A stretch of DNA of 64,000 bases from Flavobacteriaceae bacterium (GTDB lineage Bacteria > Bacteroidota > Bacteroidia > Flavobacteriales > Flavobacteriaceae): contig CANHWG010000002.1 in NCBI GenBank assembly GCA_947464335.1, positions 21,701 to 85,700 on the forward strand, read 5' to 3'. How positions within the stretch are numbered: the first letter of the stretch is position 1; every line of letters begins with the position of its first letter. The position numbers and the translations under genes are program-made. Shown here one piece after another: positions 26,571 through 35,338 of this stretch. The notes under the pieces were generated by a model. It did not search any database and was not told the origin of the DNA. It was given only the letters and a program-made list of their open reading frames with translations.

Positions 26571-27791
26571 TCACAAAATTTCTGCTACTACAAACGTACT
26601 CCCACCAAGATAAATGAAGTCATTATGGTTGGCATTTTTTTTAGCGGTTAGATAAGCTTTTGATACTGAAATATATGTTTCTCCGCAAAGAGAATAAGTC
26701 ATTGCTTTTTCTTTTAAAATTACAGGATCTAATCCTCGAGGAATATTTGGCTTACAGAAATAATAAATGGCATTTTTGGGAAATATAGGTAGAATTTCGT
26801 CTAGATTTTTGTCATTTACTAATCCTAAAACTATATGTAATTGATCATAAATTTCATTTTTTATTTGGTTCATAACAATTTTTAACCCGTGAGCATTATG
26901 TGCCGTATCACAAATAATTTTTGGATTTGAACCCAGTTGTTGCCATCTTCCTTGAAGCCCTGTATTTTTAATTACATTCAAAAATCCTTTTATAATAGCT
27001 TCTTCAGGAACGATTAGCAACTTTTTAGTATTGACTACTTTTAGGGTTTGCAATACCGTTTTTTTATTTTGAACCTGATAATCGCCCAGCAAAGCCGAAG
27101 GATAAGTTTCTTGAATCAAATCGGAGGCAAAATAGATTTCAGAGTGCATCTCTTTTGCTTTAGTTAAAAAAACAGATTCTGTTTCAGTCGTATATTCTCC
27201 AATAATTATAGGGATATTGGATTTAATAATTCCGGCTTTTTCATACGCTATTGCTTCTAAAGTATCTCCTAAAAATTGTGTATGATCTAATCCGATATTT
27301 GTGATAACCGATACTATTGGAGTAATTATATTAGTCGAATCTAATCTTCCTCCCATTCCCACTTCAATAATATTGATATCTGTTTTTTGTTTCACAAAAT
27401 ACTCAAATGCCAAACCAACACTCATTTCAAAAAAACTTAATTCATGTGTTTCAAAAAACGCTTTGTTTTTGTTTATAAAATTACAAACGTATTGCTCCGG
27501 TATCGGTTTCCCGTTAATGACAATTCGTTCTCGATAATCTTTTAAATGGGGTGATGTATACAAGCCAACGTTATAACCTGCTTCTTGTAAAACCGAAGCT
27601 AAAAGATGCGATGTTGATCCTTTACCATTGGTTCCTGCCACGTGTATACATTTTAAATTTTTCTCTGGGTTACCTAAATGATTGGATAATAAAACGGTAT
27701 TGGTTATATCTTTTCTGTAGGCAGTTGCACCTTGTGTTTGATACATGGGCAATTGGTTAAACATCCATTTTAACGTTTCCGGATAGTTCAT
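26571..27791 (-). CDS. folC: bifunctional folylpolyglutamate synthase / dihydrofolate synthase
   Basis: 406 residues, typical for the Mur-ligase-like FolC family. The P-loop VAGTNGKGSTSHLLASVLQ is at residues 51-69. TSPHLKDYRERI (about 79-90) is the FolC signature that follows it. The Mg/ATP-binding IIEVGMGGRLDSTNI (about 140-155) and the second domain's CDTAHNAHGLKIVMNQIKNE (about 294-313) are intact. It adds glutamate to dihydropteroate and folates using ATP in the cytoplasm. It is transcribed toward tRNA-Val with no other gene in its unit. No good promoter was seen in the 127 bp before the start. Confidence 0.95.
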   Translation of the reverse strand: MNYPETLKWMFNQLPMYQTQGATAYRKDITNTVLLSNHLGNPEKNLKCIHVAGTNGKGSTSHLLASVLQEAGYNVGLYTSPHLKDYRERIVINGKPIPEQYVCNFINKNKAFFETHELSFFEMSVGLAFEYFVKQKTDINIIEVGMGGRLDSTNIITPIVSVITNIGLDHTQFLGDTLEAIAYEKAGIIKSNIPIIIGEYTTETESVFLTKAKEMHSEIYFASDLIQETYPSALLGDYQVQNKKTVLQTLKVVNTKKLLIVPEEAIIKGFLNVIKNTGLQGRWQQLGSNPKIICDTAHNAHGLKIVMNQIKNEIYDQLHIVLGLVNDKNLDEILPIFPKNAIYYFCKPNIPRGLDPVILKEKAMTYSLCGETYISVSKAYLTAKKNANHNDFIYLGGSTFVVAEIL

Positions 27792-27918
27792 AATTTTAGG
27801 AAAATTTTTGAGCAGCTATATACTTTAGTAAACTTTTTTTCGTTTATATTGTCATGCGTATTCTAGAAGTACAAAATTGAAATTATTTTCAGAATTAATA
27901 GAAAAAAATTAAATAAAT

Positions 27919-28638
27919 ATGATTAGTACATTTTTGCAGTTACAAGCCGATACTTTAGCTCAAGCGATTCCGACTATAGAAAAAGCCAATGATGCTTTAA
28001 CCAATGAAGTTTCTGTGTTAGAATTTATTTTTAAAGGTGGTTTGTTCTTAATACCCATTGCTATTTTATTGTTCTATACTCTTTATGTAATTTTTGAACG
28101 CTATTTATACATACATAAAGCAGCAAAAATGGACAAACATTTAATGAAAGATATACGAAATCATTTAATTAATGCCAATATCGAAATGGCGGTTAATTCG
28201 GCTGAAAGGAGTGGAAATGCACAAGGCACAATAATTAAAGAAGGTGTGTTAACAATTGGAAGACATATTAATGAAATAGAATCTAATATGGAGCGTGCTG
28301 CCAATATCGAAATTGGCTATATGGAAAAAAAATTAGGACAACTTGGACTGATTGCGGGTATTGCTCCAACACTTGGTTTTATTGGTACGATTTCGGGAGT
28401 AATTAAAATATTTTATAGTATATCTGTGACAGAAGATATTAGTATTGGAAATATTTCTGGCGGATTGTATGAAAAAATGATTAGTAGTGGTGCCGGATTG
28501 ATAGTAGGAATTATAGCTTATAGTGCTTACCACCTATTCAACGGGAAAATAGATGCATTCTCATTAGATATACAAAAACAAGTATTAGAATTTGTAAATA
28601 TCATTCAAAGACCAAATCATGGCAATAAAGCGAAATAA
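27919..28638 (+). CDS. exbB: MotA/TolQ/ExbB proton channel family protein
   Basis: 239 residues. A first membrane segment (FIFKGGLFLIPIAILLFYTL, about residues 36-55) is followed by a cytoplasmic region and two further helices: GQLGLIAGIAPTLGFIGTIS (about 142-161) and KMISSGAGLIVGIIAYSAYH (about 192-211). These are the ExbB/TolQ signatures lining the proton channel. With ExbD it powers TonB, and here it presumably serves receptors such as the one at 21108. It overlaps the exbD-like gene by 20 bp. The distinction from TolQ is by context (a TonB-like protein nearby), so the symbol is tentative. Confidence 0.88.
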   Translation: MISTFLQLQADTLAQAIPTIEKANDALTNEVSVLEFIFKGGLFLIPIAILLFYTLYVIFERYLYIHKAAKMDKHLMKDIRNHLINANIEMAVNSAERSGNAQGTIIKEGVLTIGRHINEIESNMERAANIEIGYMEKKLGQLGLIAGIAPTLGFIGTISGVIKIFYSISVTEDISIGNISGGLYEKMISSGAGLIVGIIAYSAYHLFNGKIDAFSLDIQKQVLEFVNIIQRPNHGNKAK

Positions 28639-29014
28639 AAGATTTCATGCAGAAGTCGCTACCTCTTCATTAAGCGACATTATGTTTTTCTTGTTGTTGT
28701 TTTTCTTAATCATTTCGACTTTGGCAAATCCAAATGTAATTCGAATGACATTGCCAAAATCTAAAACCAATGAAAAAACAAACAAGCAATTAATTACTTT
28801 GTCTATTACAGATGAAAAACGTTTTTTTGTGGATAAAGAAGAAGTAGACTTTGGACAGTTAGAAGATAAATTGTTATCCAAAATGGATCCTGCAAAACAA
28901 CAAACCGTAGTCATTAGAATTCCAGCGACATTGCAAGTACAAGATTTAGTAGATGTATTGCAAATAGGAGTCAAAAACAAACTTAAGTTTGTGATAGCTA
29001 CAAGTCCAAATTAA
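28619..29014 (+). CDS. exbD: ExbD/TolR family biopolymer transport protein
   Basis: 131 residues. A single N-terminal membrane helix contains the essential Asp (SSLSDIMFFLLLFFLIISTL, residues 18-37). Next is the periplasmic domain with QLITLSITDEKRFFVDKEEV and TVVIRIPATLQVQDLVDVLQ. It is the partner of the ExbB-like protein in the proton-driven motor. The start ATG at 28619 lies inside the end of exbB, a 20-bp overlap that favours coupled translation. A DUF4468-like secreted protein follows 22 bp downstream in the same direction. Confidence 0.9.
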   Translation: MAIKRNKRFHAEVATSSLSDIMFFLLLFFLIISTLANPNVIRMTLPKSKTNEKTNKQLITLSITDEKRFFVDKEEVDFGQLEDKLLSKMDPAKQQTVVIRIPATLQVQDLVDVLQIGVKNKLKFVIATSPN

Positions 29015-29036
29015 ATTAATATAAAATCTTTATAAA

Positions 29037-29573
29037 ATGAAACTGAAAGCGTTCGTGTTGATGACATTTATTACAATAGCAACTTTTGCACAAGAGACCG
29101 AATTTAAGTTTTCTAAAGCAGGATTAACTGACTTTATTGTAACAAATTATGACGGCTCTGCAAAAGACAACTATAAAAGAGCTTTAGCATGGGTAAATGA
29201 AAATAGCAAGAAAGGATATACTATAACATCATCTTCCGAAAATGAAAGTTTGACGATTCAAGGAAACAAAGAGAATTTTCTTTGTAGCAAGGCCGGAGGG
29301 ACAAATGTTTGTACTACAGGAATATTTACCATTGAAATCACATTTAAAGACGGAAAATTTAAATTTGACGCACTTAGTTTAAGCGAAAAACCGAATAATG
29401 CCACTACAATTACGGCTCATAATCTGGATGATTTTTCAGAGTATTATGATAAAGACGGGAGTTTAAAAAAATACAAAGATGATGTGCCAGCAGCTTACGA
29501 GTCACTTTTCAATGATTTGAATAAAAGTTTGATTGCTTTTATGGATAAAAAGAAGAAAGCTGAAAACTGGTAA
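29037..29573 (+). CDS. secreted protein of unknown function, DUF4468-like
   Basis: 178 residues with a signal peptide (MKLKAFVLMTFITIATFAQE). The mature part starts with paired helical/strand segments (YKRALAWVNENSKKGYTITS) and a GIFTIEITFKDGKFKFDALS strand pair, a layout seen in Bacteroidota DUF4468 proteins (inference, weak). Two cysteines (LCSKAGGTNVCTT) may form a disulfide. It is probably periplasmic or outer-membrane associated. It sits at the end of the exbB-exbD unit, ahead of a bidirectional terminator, so a link to envelope function is plausible. Confidence 0.7.
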   Translation: MKLKAFVLMTFITIATFAQETEFKFSKAGLTDFIVTNYDGSAKDNYKRALAWVNENSKKGYTITSSSENESLTIQGNKENFLCSKAGGTNVCTTGIFTIEITFKDGKFKFDALSLSEKPNNATTITAHNLDDFSEYYDKDGSLKKYKDDVPAAYESLFNDLNKSLIAFMDKKKKAENW

Positions 29574-29586
29574 TAGAATCAATAGT

Positions 29587-29612
29587 AAAATCCCAATTTA
29601 AATTGGGATTTT
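29587..29612. terminator. bidirectional terminator between convergent genes
   Basis: The palindrome AAAATCCCAATTTAAATTGGGATTTT (shown as arms AAAATCCCAATTT and AAATTGGGATTTT) has T-rich sequence on the right and an A-run on the left. It lies between the stop at 29573 (plus) and the stop at 29617 (minus) and should end both transcripts. Confidence 0.85.
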
Positions 29613-29616
29613 TTAT

Positions 29617-30426
29617 TTAATAATTTCGAGTGTATTCTTGTTTTGCTTTCAGAATTTCTGATTTGGTACCATCATTAATTTTGAACTTTGTCCTCAAACT
29701 TACCTGCTTTTCTATTTGCTGAATGAAAACCATAAAATGCAAATGAGGACCGTTCGCCCAACCCGTATTGCCACTATAACCAATTACATCTTTTTCTTTA
29801 ATTTGATCTCCTTCTTGAACTAGAGCACCCTCTTTTTTGAGATGAACGTATTGTGAAAAAGTACCATCGTTGTGATAAATTAAAATATAATTATTGAATG
29901 AAGCGCAACTTTTGTCTGCACAACTTTGATCATTGTTTTCAACCACTTTTACTACAACTCCATCCCGAGCTGCCGTTATTTCAGTGCCTATTGGCATAGT
30001 AAAGTCTAATGAGTTCTCATTTTGATGCGAAAAAGTTCCGTTATAACCTTGATCAATCATAAAAGATTTTCCTTTCTGAAAAGGTAGTGAATAATTGTAA
30101 TCTAATGGTTGAGTTATTGTAGCATCGCCATAATTTGCCTGTGATTTTGTGTTAAATCCACCACCGCCATTTGGTTTTATGGCTTGAATTTTAGAAATGA
30201 AAAAACCTTTTGTTTTAGCTGGAACAACAAATATCTTATTATTTCCATTTGAGGAAGACATGTTGGTTAATTCGAGATTAATTTTTATTGAAACAGGACA
30301 AAATTCATCATTATCAACCAACAGGTTGAAGCTATTGTCAATTTTTTCGTTGTAGAGTTTGATTTTAAGTTGTGCAAAACTTGACACACAAAGTGACATC
30401 AAAAAACCTGTCAATAAAAACTTCAT
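29617..30426 (-). CDS. M23 (LytM-type) metallopeptidase, probably exported
   Basis: 269 residues with signal peptide MKFLLTGFLMSLCVSSFAQL. The catalytic domain occupies about residues 130-245. HQNENSLDFTMPIGTEITAA gives the first metal ligands (H, D), ARDGVVVKVVENN the strand after it, and NTGWANGPHLHFMVF the HxH pair. Family enzymes cleave peptide bridges in peptidoglycan or act as regulators of amidases; all metal ligands are present, so activity is likely. It starts 1 bp after the stop of the TonB-like gene and therefore belongs to the same operon. Confidence 0.88.
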   Translation of the reverse strand: MKFLLTGFLMSLCVSSFAQLKIKLYNEKIDNSFNLLVDNDEFCPVSIKINLELTNMSSSNGNNKIFVVPAKTKGFFISKIQAIKPNGGGGFNTKSQANYGDATITQPLDYNYSLPFQKGKSFMIDQGYNGTFSHQNENSLDFTMPIGTEITAARDGVVVKVVENNDQSCADKSCASFNNYILIYHNDGTFSQYVHLKKEGALVQEGDQIKEKDVIGYSGNTGWANGPHLHFMVFIQQIEKQVSLRTKFKINDGTKSEILKAKQEYTRNY

Positions 30427-30427
30427 A

Positions 30428-31306
30428 TTAGTTTAAGCTGAACGTGTAGATTATTTTCCCAACTTGCTTTTCAGGTGCATTACCGTCTGCTTGCCATTTG
30501 GTATTCTGAGCAGCAATTTTTGCTTGATCTAACAAACATTTTGCGGTATTGGTCGTGCCTTGTACTCCAGCCGTTACACTAATTGTATTTCCATTTCTAT
30601 CAACCGTAACCTGAACAGCAACTCTACCTTGCTCTTGGCAAGTATATTCAGGTTGAGGTTTATTTAATGCTTTTCGGTTTCCTAAGGAATATCCCGAACC
30701 ACCTCCGCTACCGCTACCATTTCCGGGTCCGGTACCACTGCCATTTCCAGTCCCGTTTCCGGTTCCATTTCCACCACCTGTTCCGTTTCCGCTTCCGTTT
30801 CCATAATAGCCACTTGAGTTAAGATTTCCGTTCGCATTTCCTTTATTTCCGCTTTTAGAATCATTTCCATCGCCACCTTTATTGCCCAAAATACTGGATA
30901 AAGCATCGTTGGCATTTTTAGAAACTTTTGGTTTTTCAACTACGGGTTTTATATCTTTTTTAGGTATAACAGGAGTAGGTGTTTTTTTTATCTCTTTTTT
31001 AGGAATTATGGCATTAACGTCTTCTGAATTATCATCTGAAATTATGTCGTCCTCAGGAGAAGTAGTTGTAGGAGTAACTTTGGCTTGGTCTTTTACGTTT
31101 AACACTTCGCTTTTAAAGTTGTCTCCCATACCAAAATCACTATCGCCAAAATTCATTTCGATACCGCCACCGCCACCGCCGCCCATAATTTTCATATCGG
31201 CCGGAGGCCAAAAACGCAATATGAAAAGTAGAAGCAATAACAATGCATATACAATTGTTGTTATGGCTAACGATTTTTTGTCATCATTTGATAATTCTAA
31301 GCTCAT
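30428..31306 (-). CDS. TonB-like energy transducer with glycine-rich linker
   Basis: 292 residues. A short cytoplasmic tail and one membrane helix (residues 13-32, TTIVYALLLLLLFILRFW) are followed by an unusual GGGGGGG patch and an acidic stretch, then a Pro/Lys segment (about 95-130; KKTPTPVIPKKDIKPVVEKP). A Gly/Asn/Ser linker follows (about 160-208; GNGTGNGTGNGSGTGPGNGS), and a TonB C-terminal-like domain ends the protein (PQPEYTCQEQGRVAVQVTVD...KIIYTFSLN). It spans the periplasm to contact receptor TonB boxes. Gly-rich rather than Pro/Lys-rich spacing is atypical for the classic TonB. It lies downstream of the dehydrogenase gene and 1 bp before the M23 gene. Confidence 0.82.
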   Translation of the reverse strand: MSLELSNDDKKSLAITTIVYALLLLLLFILRFWPPADMKIMGGGGGGGIEMNFGDSDFGMGDNFKSEVLNVKDQAKVTPTTTSPEDDIISDDNSEDVNAIIPKKEIKKTPTPVIPKKDIKPVVEKPKVSKNANDALSSILGNKGGDGNDSKSGNKGNANGNLNSSGYYGNGSGNGTGGGNGTGNGTGNGSGTGPGNGSGSGGGSGYSLGNRKALNKPQPEYTCQEQGRVAVQVTVDRNGNTISVTAGVQGTTNTAKCLLDQAKIAAQNTKWQADGNAPEKQVGKIIYTFSLN

Positions 31307-31380
31307 AATGATATATACGTTTGTTAATAATAATAAAACGTTTAAAAATACAATTTATTGTGCAAGTTTGAGTCTTATTT

Positions 31381-32610
31381 TTACTGCACTAATTGTTTAA
31401 GTGCTATTTCAAAAGCGGTTGCACTAATGTTCTTTTTATCAGAATTTAAATTATTAGCTTTTTCCAGAGCTTTTTTTATAGTTTCAGAAATATCATAAAA
31501 AATAGCTTCGTCGGTCATTTGAACCTTTTTCTCCATAAAATAGGCAAAAACTCTCGCCATTCCACAGTTAGAAATAAAATCGGGTATCAAACTTACTTTG
31601 CTATCTGTTTCTTCCATAATGCTACCAAAGAATATTTCTTTATCGGCAAAAGGCACATTTGCACCACAAGAAATCACTTCTAGACCATGTTGAATTAAGT
31701 TATCTATTTGCTCTTTAGTTACCAATCTTGAAGCCGCGCATGGGGCAAAAATATCGGCTCCTAAAGTCCATATTTTTTTATTGATTTCTTCAAATGGAAT
31801 CATATTTTGAGCTACTAATTTGTTGCCGTCTTTGTTCAAGAATAACCTTTTGATTTCTTCAAAAGTGAATCCTTCTTCATTAATAATTCCACCATCACGA
31901 TCAATAATACCAACTATGTTCGCACCCATTTCCGCAAGATAAAAAGCTGCCGCTGAACCAACATTTCCAAATCCTTGAACGATGGCTTTTTTTCCGATAA
32001 CATCGCCTCCATAAATATGATAATAATGGCGCACTGCTTCAGCTACACCATATCCAGTAATCATATCGGCAACCGTATATTTGCGCAATACATCAGGTGA
32101 AAATTTTGGGTTTTCAATTACTTTGATTACGCCTTGACGCAATTGCCCAATTCTATTGATTTTATCAGCTTCGGTTGGTTTGAAATGCCCATTGAATACA
32201 CCTTCTTGTGGATGCCAAACCCCACACTCTTCTGTAAACGGAATTACCTCATGAATTTCGTCTACATTTAAATCGCCGCCGGTTCCGTAATAACTTTTTA
32301 ATAAAGGAGAAACCGCTTTATACCAACGTTGTAAAACTCCTTTTTTTCTTGGATCATTGGGGTCAAAATTGATGCCCGATTTAGCACCTCCAATAGCAGG
32401 TCCAGAAACCGAAAATTTCACTTCCATAGTTTTGGCTAACGAAAGTACTTCATTCATATCCAATCCTTTTCTCATTCGGGTTCCACCTCCAGCAGCACCT
32501 CCACGCAGACTATTGATGACTGTCCAACCTTCGGCATCTGTTTCTGAGTCTTTCCAATTGAATACTATTTCGGGTTGTTTATTTTCGAATTTTTTTAATA
32601 ATTCCTTCAT
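31381..32610 (-). CDS. Glu/Leu/Phe/Val dehydrogenase family protein
   Basis: 409 residues. The catalytic-Lys region is SVSGPAIGGAKSGINFDP (about 70-90) after SLRGGAAGGGTRMRKGL, followed by YYGTGGDLNVDE (about 115-126). The NAD(P)-binding motif GFGNVGSAAAFYLAEMGANI (about 211-230) and the C-terminal IPDFISNCGMARVFAYF are typical of the family. It deaminates or aminates a 2-oxo acid/amino acid; whether it is a glutamate or a branched-chain-type enzyme cannot be read from the sequence. It is monocistronic or leads the TonB-M23 pair, 75 bp away. A TATATTTG -7 element sits on the minus strand about 60 bp upstream of its ATG. Confidence 0.85.
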   Translation of the reverse strand: MKELLKKFENKQPEIVFNWKDSETDAEGWTVINSLRGGAAGGGTRMRKGLDMNEVLSLAKTMEVKFSVSGPAIGGAKSGINFDPNDPRKKGVLQRWYKAVSPLLKSYYGTGGDLNVDEIHEVIPFTEECGVWHPQEGVFNGHFKPTEADKINRIGQLRQGVIKVIENPKFSPDVLRKYTVADMITGYGVAEAVRHYYHIYGGDVIGKKAIVQGFGNVGSAAAFYLAEMGANIVGIIDRDGGIINEEGFTFEEIKRLFLNKDGNKLVAQNMIPFEEINKKIWTLGADIFAPCAASRLVTKEQIDNLIQHGLEVISCGANVPFADKEIFFGSIMEETDSKVSLIPDFISNCGMARVFAYFMEKKVQMTDEAIFYDISETIKKALEKANNLNSDKKNISATAFEIALKQLVQ

Positions 32611-32671
32611 TCTGATAAGTATATATCGCTTTGTTTAATTAGATTAGAATTCGTTTCTAGTGATAGTGGTG

Positions 32672-32679
32672 CAAATATA
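32672..32679 (-). promoter_or_regulatory. putative -7 element of the dehydrogenase gene
   Basis: The minus strand reads TATATTTG, an exact TAnnTTTG match, followed by an ~60-base leader to the ATG at 32610. No TTG stands at the -33 distance, so the promoter assignment is partial. Confidence 0.45.
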
Positions 32680-32717
32680 TCATTTTGACATTAAAGATTG
32701 TAGTTTTCGAAATGCTC

Positions 32718-32750
32718 TTTGAGAACATAATGCAACCTTACTTATATTTG
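32718..32750 (+). promoter_or_regulatory. putative promoter of the small lipoprotein gene
   Basis: TTTG at 32718-32721 and TATATTTG at 32743-32750 are separated by 21 bases, slightly longer than the usual 19. The ATG at 32781 follows 30 bases later. The -7 element is an exact match. Confidence 0.55.
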
Positions 32751-32780
32751 TTCATCTGAAAGACATTAAACAATAATAAA

Positions 32781-33098
32781 ATGAAAAAATTATTCTACAC
32801 TTTGTATTTATTTTTATTACTGTTTTGTTTGAATAGTTGTACTAATGATAACGCTATTTCCTATGAAGATACAGGTCAAATGATTGGACAAGATGCCGCT
32901 TTATGTGCCTGTTGTGGAAATTGGATTATAAAAATAGAAGGTAGAGCTGAAAATTTTCAAGCTGTTGAAATTCCGGAAAGTTTGGGACTTGATTTGATTG
33001 ATGCTGTTTTTCCAATTCCAATAAAATTAAATTGGTCTTTTGACCCCAACTCTTCTTGCGGTCATATTATTATTGAAGATATAGCTCGGAACAATTAA
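32781..33098 (+). CDS. small putative lipoprotein with a CACCGNW cysteine cluster
   Basis: 105 residues. A hydrophobic leader (MKKLFYTLYLFLLLFCLNSC) ends in an LNSC lipobox, so the Cys at 20 is the likely lipid-modified residue. About 40 residues later comes ALCACCGNWIIKI, a tight Cys cluster, and near the end SSCGHIIIED. I do not recognise a family. The Cys motif could bind a metal or heme or form disulfides; nothing supports a choice. It has its own promoter and is followed by a convergent tiny membrane-protein gene. Confidence 0.8.
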   Translation: MKKLFYTLYLFLLLFCLNSCTNDNAISYEDTGQMIGQDAALCACCGNWIIKIEGRAENFQAVEIPESLGLDLIDAVFPIPIKLNWSFDPNSSCGHIIIEDIARNN

Positions 33099-33113
33099 GG
33101 AAAACATCATTCT

Positions 33114-33284
33114 TTAATTTGATTTACTGAAATATTTTGCAATCGCCCAGATAAAAAATACTAAAGCAGATACTAAAAAGATATAATGAATAGTAGTATT
33201 CCTCTCCATAGAACTAGATGCAATAGATAAAATCCCAGCGATTATATACAAATAAACGGGTTTCAAATTCTTGATTTTTTCCAT
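33114..33284 (-). CDS. tiny membrane protein (56 residues), unknown function
   Basis: The ATG at 33284-33282 and stop TAA at 33116-33114 give MEKIKNLKPVYLYIIAGILS followed by a second hydrophobic stretch, with a basic tail (KYFSKSN). Two membrane helices (about residues 10-24 and 33-48) are visible, with an N-terminus carrying Lys. No family is recognised. It is convergent with the lipoprotein gene and divergent from the barrel gene at 33334; that gene's TTTG promoter element (33285-33288) directly abuts its start codon. It could be a chance ORF, but the clean double-helix profile favours a real gene. Confidence 0.55.
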   Translation of the reverse strand: MEKIKNLKPVYLYIIAGILSIASSSMERNTTIHYIFLVSALVFFIWAIAKYFSKSN

Positions 33285-33316
33285 TTTGAAAATAAATTTT
33301 AATTTAATTATATTTG
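33285..33316 (+). promoter_or_regulatory. putative promoter of the outer-membrane barrel gene
   Basis: TTTG at 33285-33288 is followed after 20 bases by TATATTTG at 33309-33316, 17 bp upstream of the ATG at 33334. The -33 element is adjacent to the start codon of the divergent 56-residue gene. Confidence 0.6.
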
Positions 33317-33333
33317 ATTTTCGGTAAACATCT

Positions 33334-34182
33334 ATGAAAACAAAAATAGCATTTTCCCTTTTATTGCTGGTATATTCCCTCAGATTGTTTTCTCAGGTAG
33401 AAAATAGAGCCACTTTATTTTACTCTTATTATTCACCATCTTCATCGGATGGATTAAATAGTATTGAGCAATCTAACTTCGATTTTCTATATCATTTAAA
33501 AAGCAAGACTTTAGCCAAAAAAATCCGCTGGGATAATTCCTTTTCACTCAAAACAGTTCTTTTGGATGAAATAACGAGTCAAAATCTTTATGACGTTTCC
33601 TATGTAAGCTCTTTTGTTTATACTAAAAACGCTAAAAATTTTATTATCGGAAATGCCAGAATTAATTTCAGAAACGAAATAGGAGCAACATTATCAAATG
33701 ATGCGCTTTATACTGCTTTTTCATTTGGTTATATGAGACAATCTCAAACCCATAAATCGATTCGATGGGCTGCTGGGATTAATTATAATAATGATTTTGG
33801 AAAAAATGTGATATTGCCTTTTTTTATATTTAATTATGAAACTCAAAAGCTTAAATTTAACGCAACGCTTCCTAACTCTGTTTTGCTATTAATTAGAAAT
33901 AATCCTAAATTTTACTATGGATTAAATGTTACTTTAAATTCATCTATTTTTGAGGTAGAGGATGATTCCTATCAGAGATTACAACTGTTAAATGCTAACT
34001 TTTTTGCTTTTACTCAAATAAAACTAGGCAAAAAGTTATGGATAGAAGTAAAGCCAGGTGTTACCTTGCGTAGAGATGTTAATTTTTTACAGCATGATTT
34101 CGAACCCATTAATAGTAGTTCAGAAAATAGTTTAAATCCTAATTTTGTTTTTACTTCTGGACTGCTATATAGAATGAATTAG
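33334..34182 (+). CDS. predicted outer-membrane beta-barrel protein, DUF6268-like
   Basis: 282 residues with signal peptide [20 protein letters not shown]. The mature chain is mostly amphipathic beta strands with aromatic ends ([47 protein letters not shown]) and ends in a strand-like [10 protein letters not shown] infer a barrel of the DUF6268 kind common in Bacteroidota; the function is unknown. It is monocistronic, with a good promoter, and converges with anmK: the stop codons overlap by 4 bp (34179-34182). Confidence 0.72.
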   Translation: MKTKIAFSLLLLVYSLRLFSQVENRATLFYSYYSPSSSDGLNSIEQSNFDFLYHLKSKTLAKKIRWDNSFSLKTVLLDEITSQNLYDVSYVSSFVYTKNAKNFIIGNARINFRNEIGATLSNDALYTAFSFGYMRQSQTHKSIRWAAGINYNNDFGKNVILPFFIFNYETQKLKFNATLPNSVLLLIRNNPKFYYGLNVTLNSSIFEVEDDSYQRLQLLNANFFAFTQIKLGKKLWIEVKPGVTLRRDVNFLQHDFEPINSSSENSLNPNFVFTSGLLYRMN

Positions 34183-35243
34183 CTATAAATTACACCACTT
34201 GAATGATCGTTTTTTGCACCAGTAACACTGGAGAGAACATTCATTTCATTTCTAAGTTTTAAAACACCAAGCAATCCAAAAATCAATGCTTCTTTGAACT
34301 CAATAGTTTTTTTGTCGGGAATGATTATTTCAAGTTGCGGTAAATGAAACAGCATTCGTTCCATCAAAAAATCATTATAAGTACCGCCACCAGTTGCTAA
34401 AAGTTTTCCGTGCTTCATTGGCAATGCTAAAGAAATTTGCAAAGCGATATGTTCGGTAAACGTATGCATTTTGTCTTGGATTGGTATATTGTATTTTTCA
34501 ATCAAGGGCAAAACAATGGTTTTAACAAACTCAACTCCCAACGATTTTGGAAACGGTTTTGAATAATATTCCAATGCGTTTAAATCAGCCAATAAATCTA
34601 AATTTAGTTTTCCATTTTTTGAAATTTTGCCTCTGTCATCATATTCCAAGTCAAGTTGATTGGCATAAAAATTCAAAACCGTATTCACCGGTGAAATATC
34701 AAAAGCAATACGTTTCCCTTCATGCTCAAACGAAACATTAGAAAAACCACCTAAATTCAAACAAAAATCATATTCTGAAAAAAGTATCCGGTCTCCAATT
34801 GGAACCAAAGGTGCGCCTTGTCCGCCTAATTGAACATCTTGAACCCGAAAATCACAAACAACAGTTTTGCCTATAATGGTAGCAATTTGAGGAAGGTTGC
34901 CAATTTGAAGTGTCAATCCGTTTTGAGGTTGGTGCAAAATTGTATGTCCGTGACTACAAATAGCATCAAGGTTTTGTAATTGATGTTTTTCAATGAATGA
35001 CTTGATAATAGTACCTAAAAGTAGGGTGTAATCCTGATTCAATTGCTTCAATTTGGTATCCGAAAAATCAACAGCAATTTTAAGTTTGTTCAACCAATCT
35101 TTGTCATAGGATTGTGTTTCAGTTTCAAGAATTTCGAATTGCCAATTCCCTTCTAGGATACTGAAATGTATATGTGCTAAATCAACGCCATCTAATGAAG
35201 TCCCCGACATTACACCAATTACATTATAGGATTCTTTAAACAT
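34179..35243 (-). CDS. anmK: anhydro-N-acetylmuramic acid kinase
   Basis: 354 residues. [20 protein letters not shown] (residues 7-26) is the AnmK N-terminal phosphate motif, and [32 protein letters not shown] and then [20 protein letters not shown] complete the ASKHA-fold signatures. It phosphorylates and opens anhydro-MurNAc during peptidoglycan recycling, giving MurNAc-6-phosphate. It is cytoplasmic and single-gene. It overlaps the barrel gene convergently by 4 bp and is divergent from the acyl-CoA dehydrogenase gene. No other recycling gene lies next to it. Confidence 0.93.
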   Translation of the reverse strand: MFKESYNVIGVMSGTSLDGVDLAHIHFSILEGNWQFEILETETQSYDKDWLNKLKIAVDFSDTKLKQLNQDYTLLLGTIIKSFIEKHQLQNLDAICSHGHTILHQPQNGLTLQIGNLPQIATIIGKTVVCDFRVQDVQLGGQGAPLVPIGDRILFSEYDFCLNLGGFSNVSFEHEGKRIAFDISPVNTVLNFYANQLDLEYDDRGKISKNGKLNLDLLADLNALEYYSKPFPKSLGVEFVKTIVLPLIEKYNIPIQDKMHTFTEHIALQISLALPMKHGKLLATGGGTYNDFLMERMLFHLPQLEIIIPDKKTIEFKEALIFGLLGVLKLRNEMNVLSSVTGAKNDHSSGVIYS

Positions 35244-35263
35244 TATCTAAATTTACGAAATCG

Positions 35264-35295
35264 TTTGAAATTTTGAGTTTTATATACTATTTTTG
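35264..35295 (+). promoter_or_regulatory. putative promoter of the acyl-CoA dehydrogenase gene
   Basis: TTTG (35264-35267) is followed after 20 bases by TATTTTTG (35288-35295), which fits TTTG-N19/20-TAnnTTTG. The ATG lies 44 bases downstream at 35339. Confidence 0.6.
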
Positions 35296-35338
35296 CTCAC
35301 CAAAAATAAAGAAACAACCAACATAATCGTAACTATTT

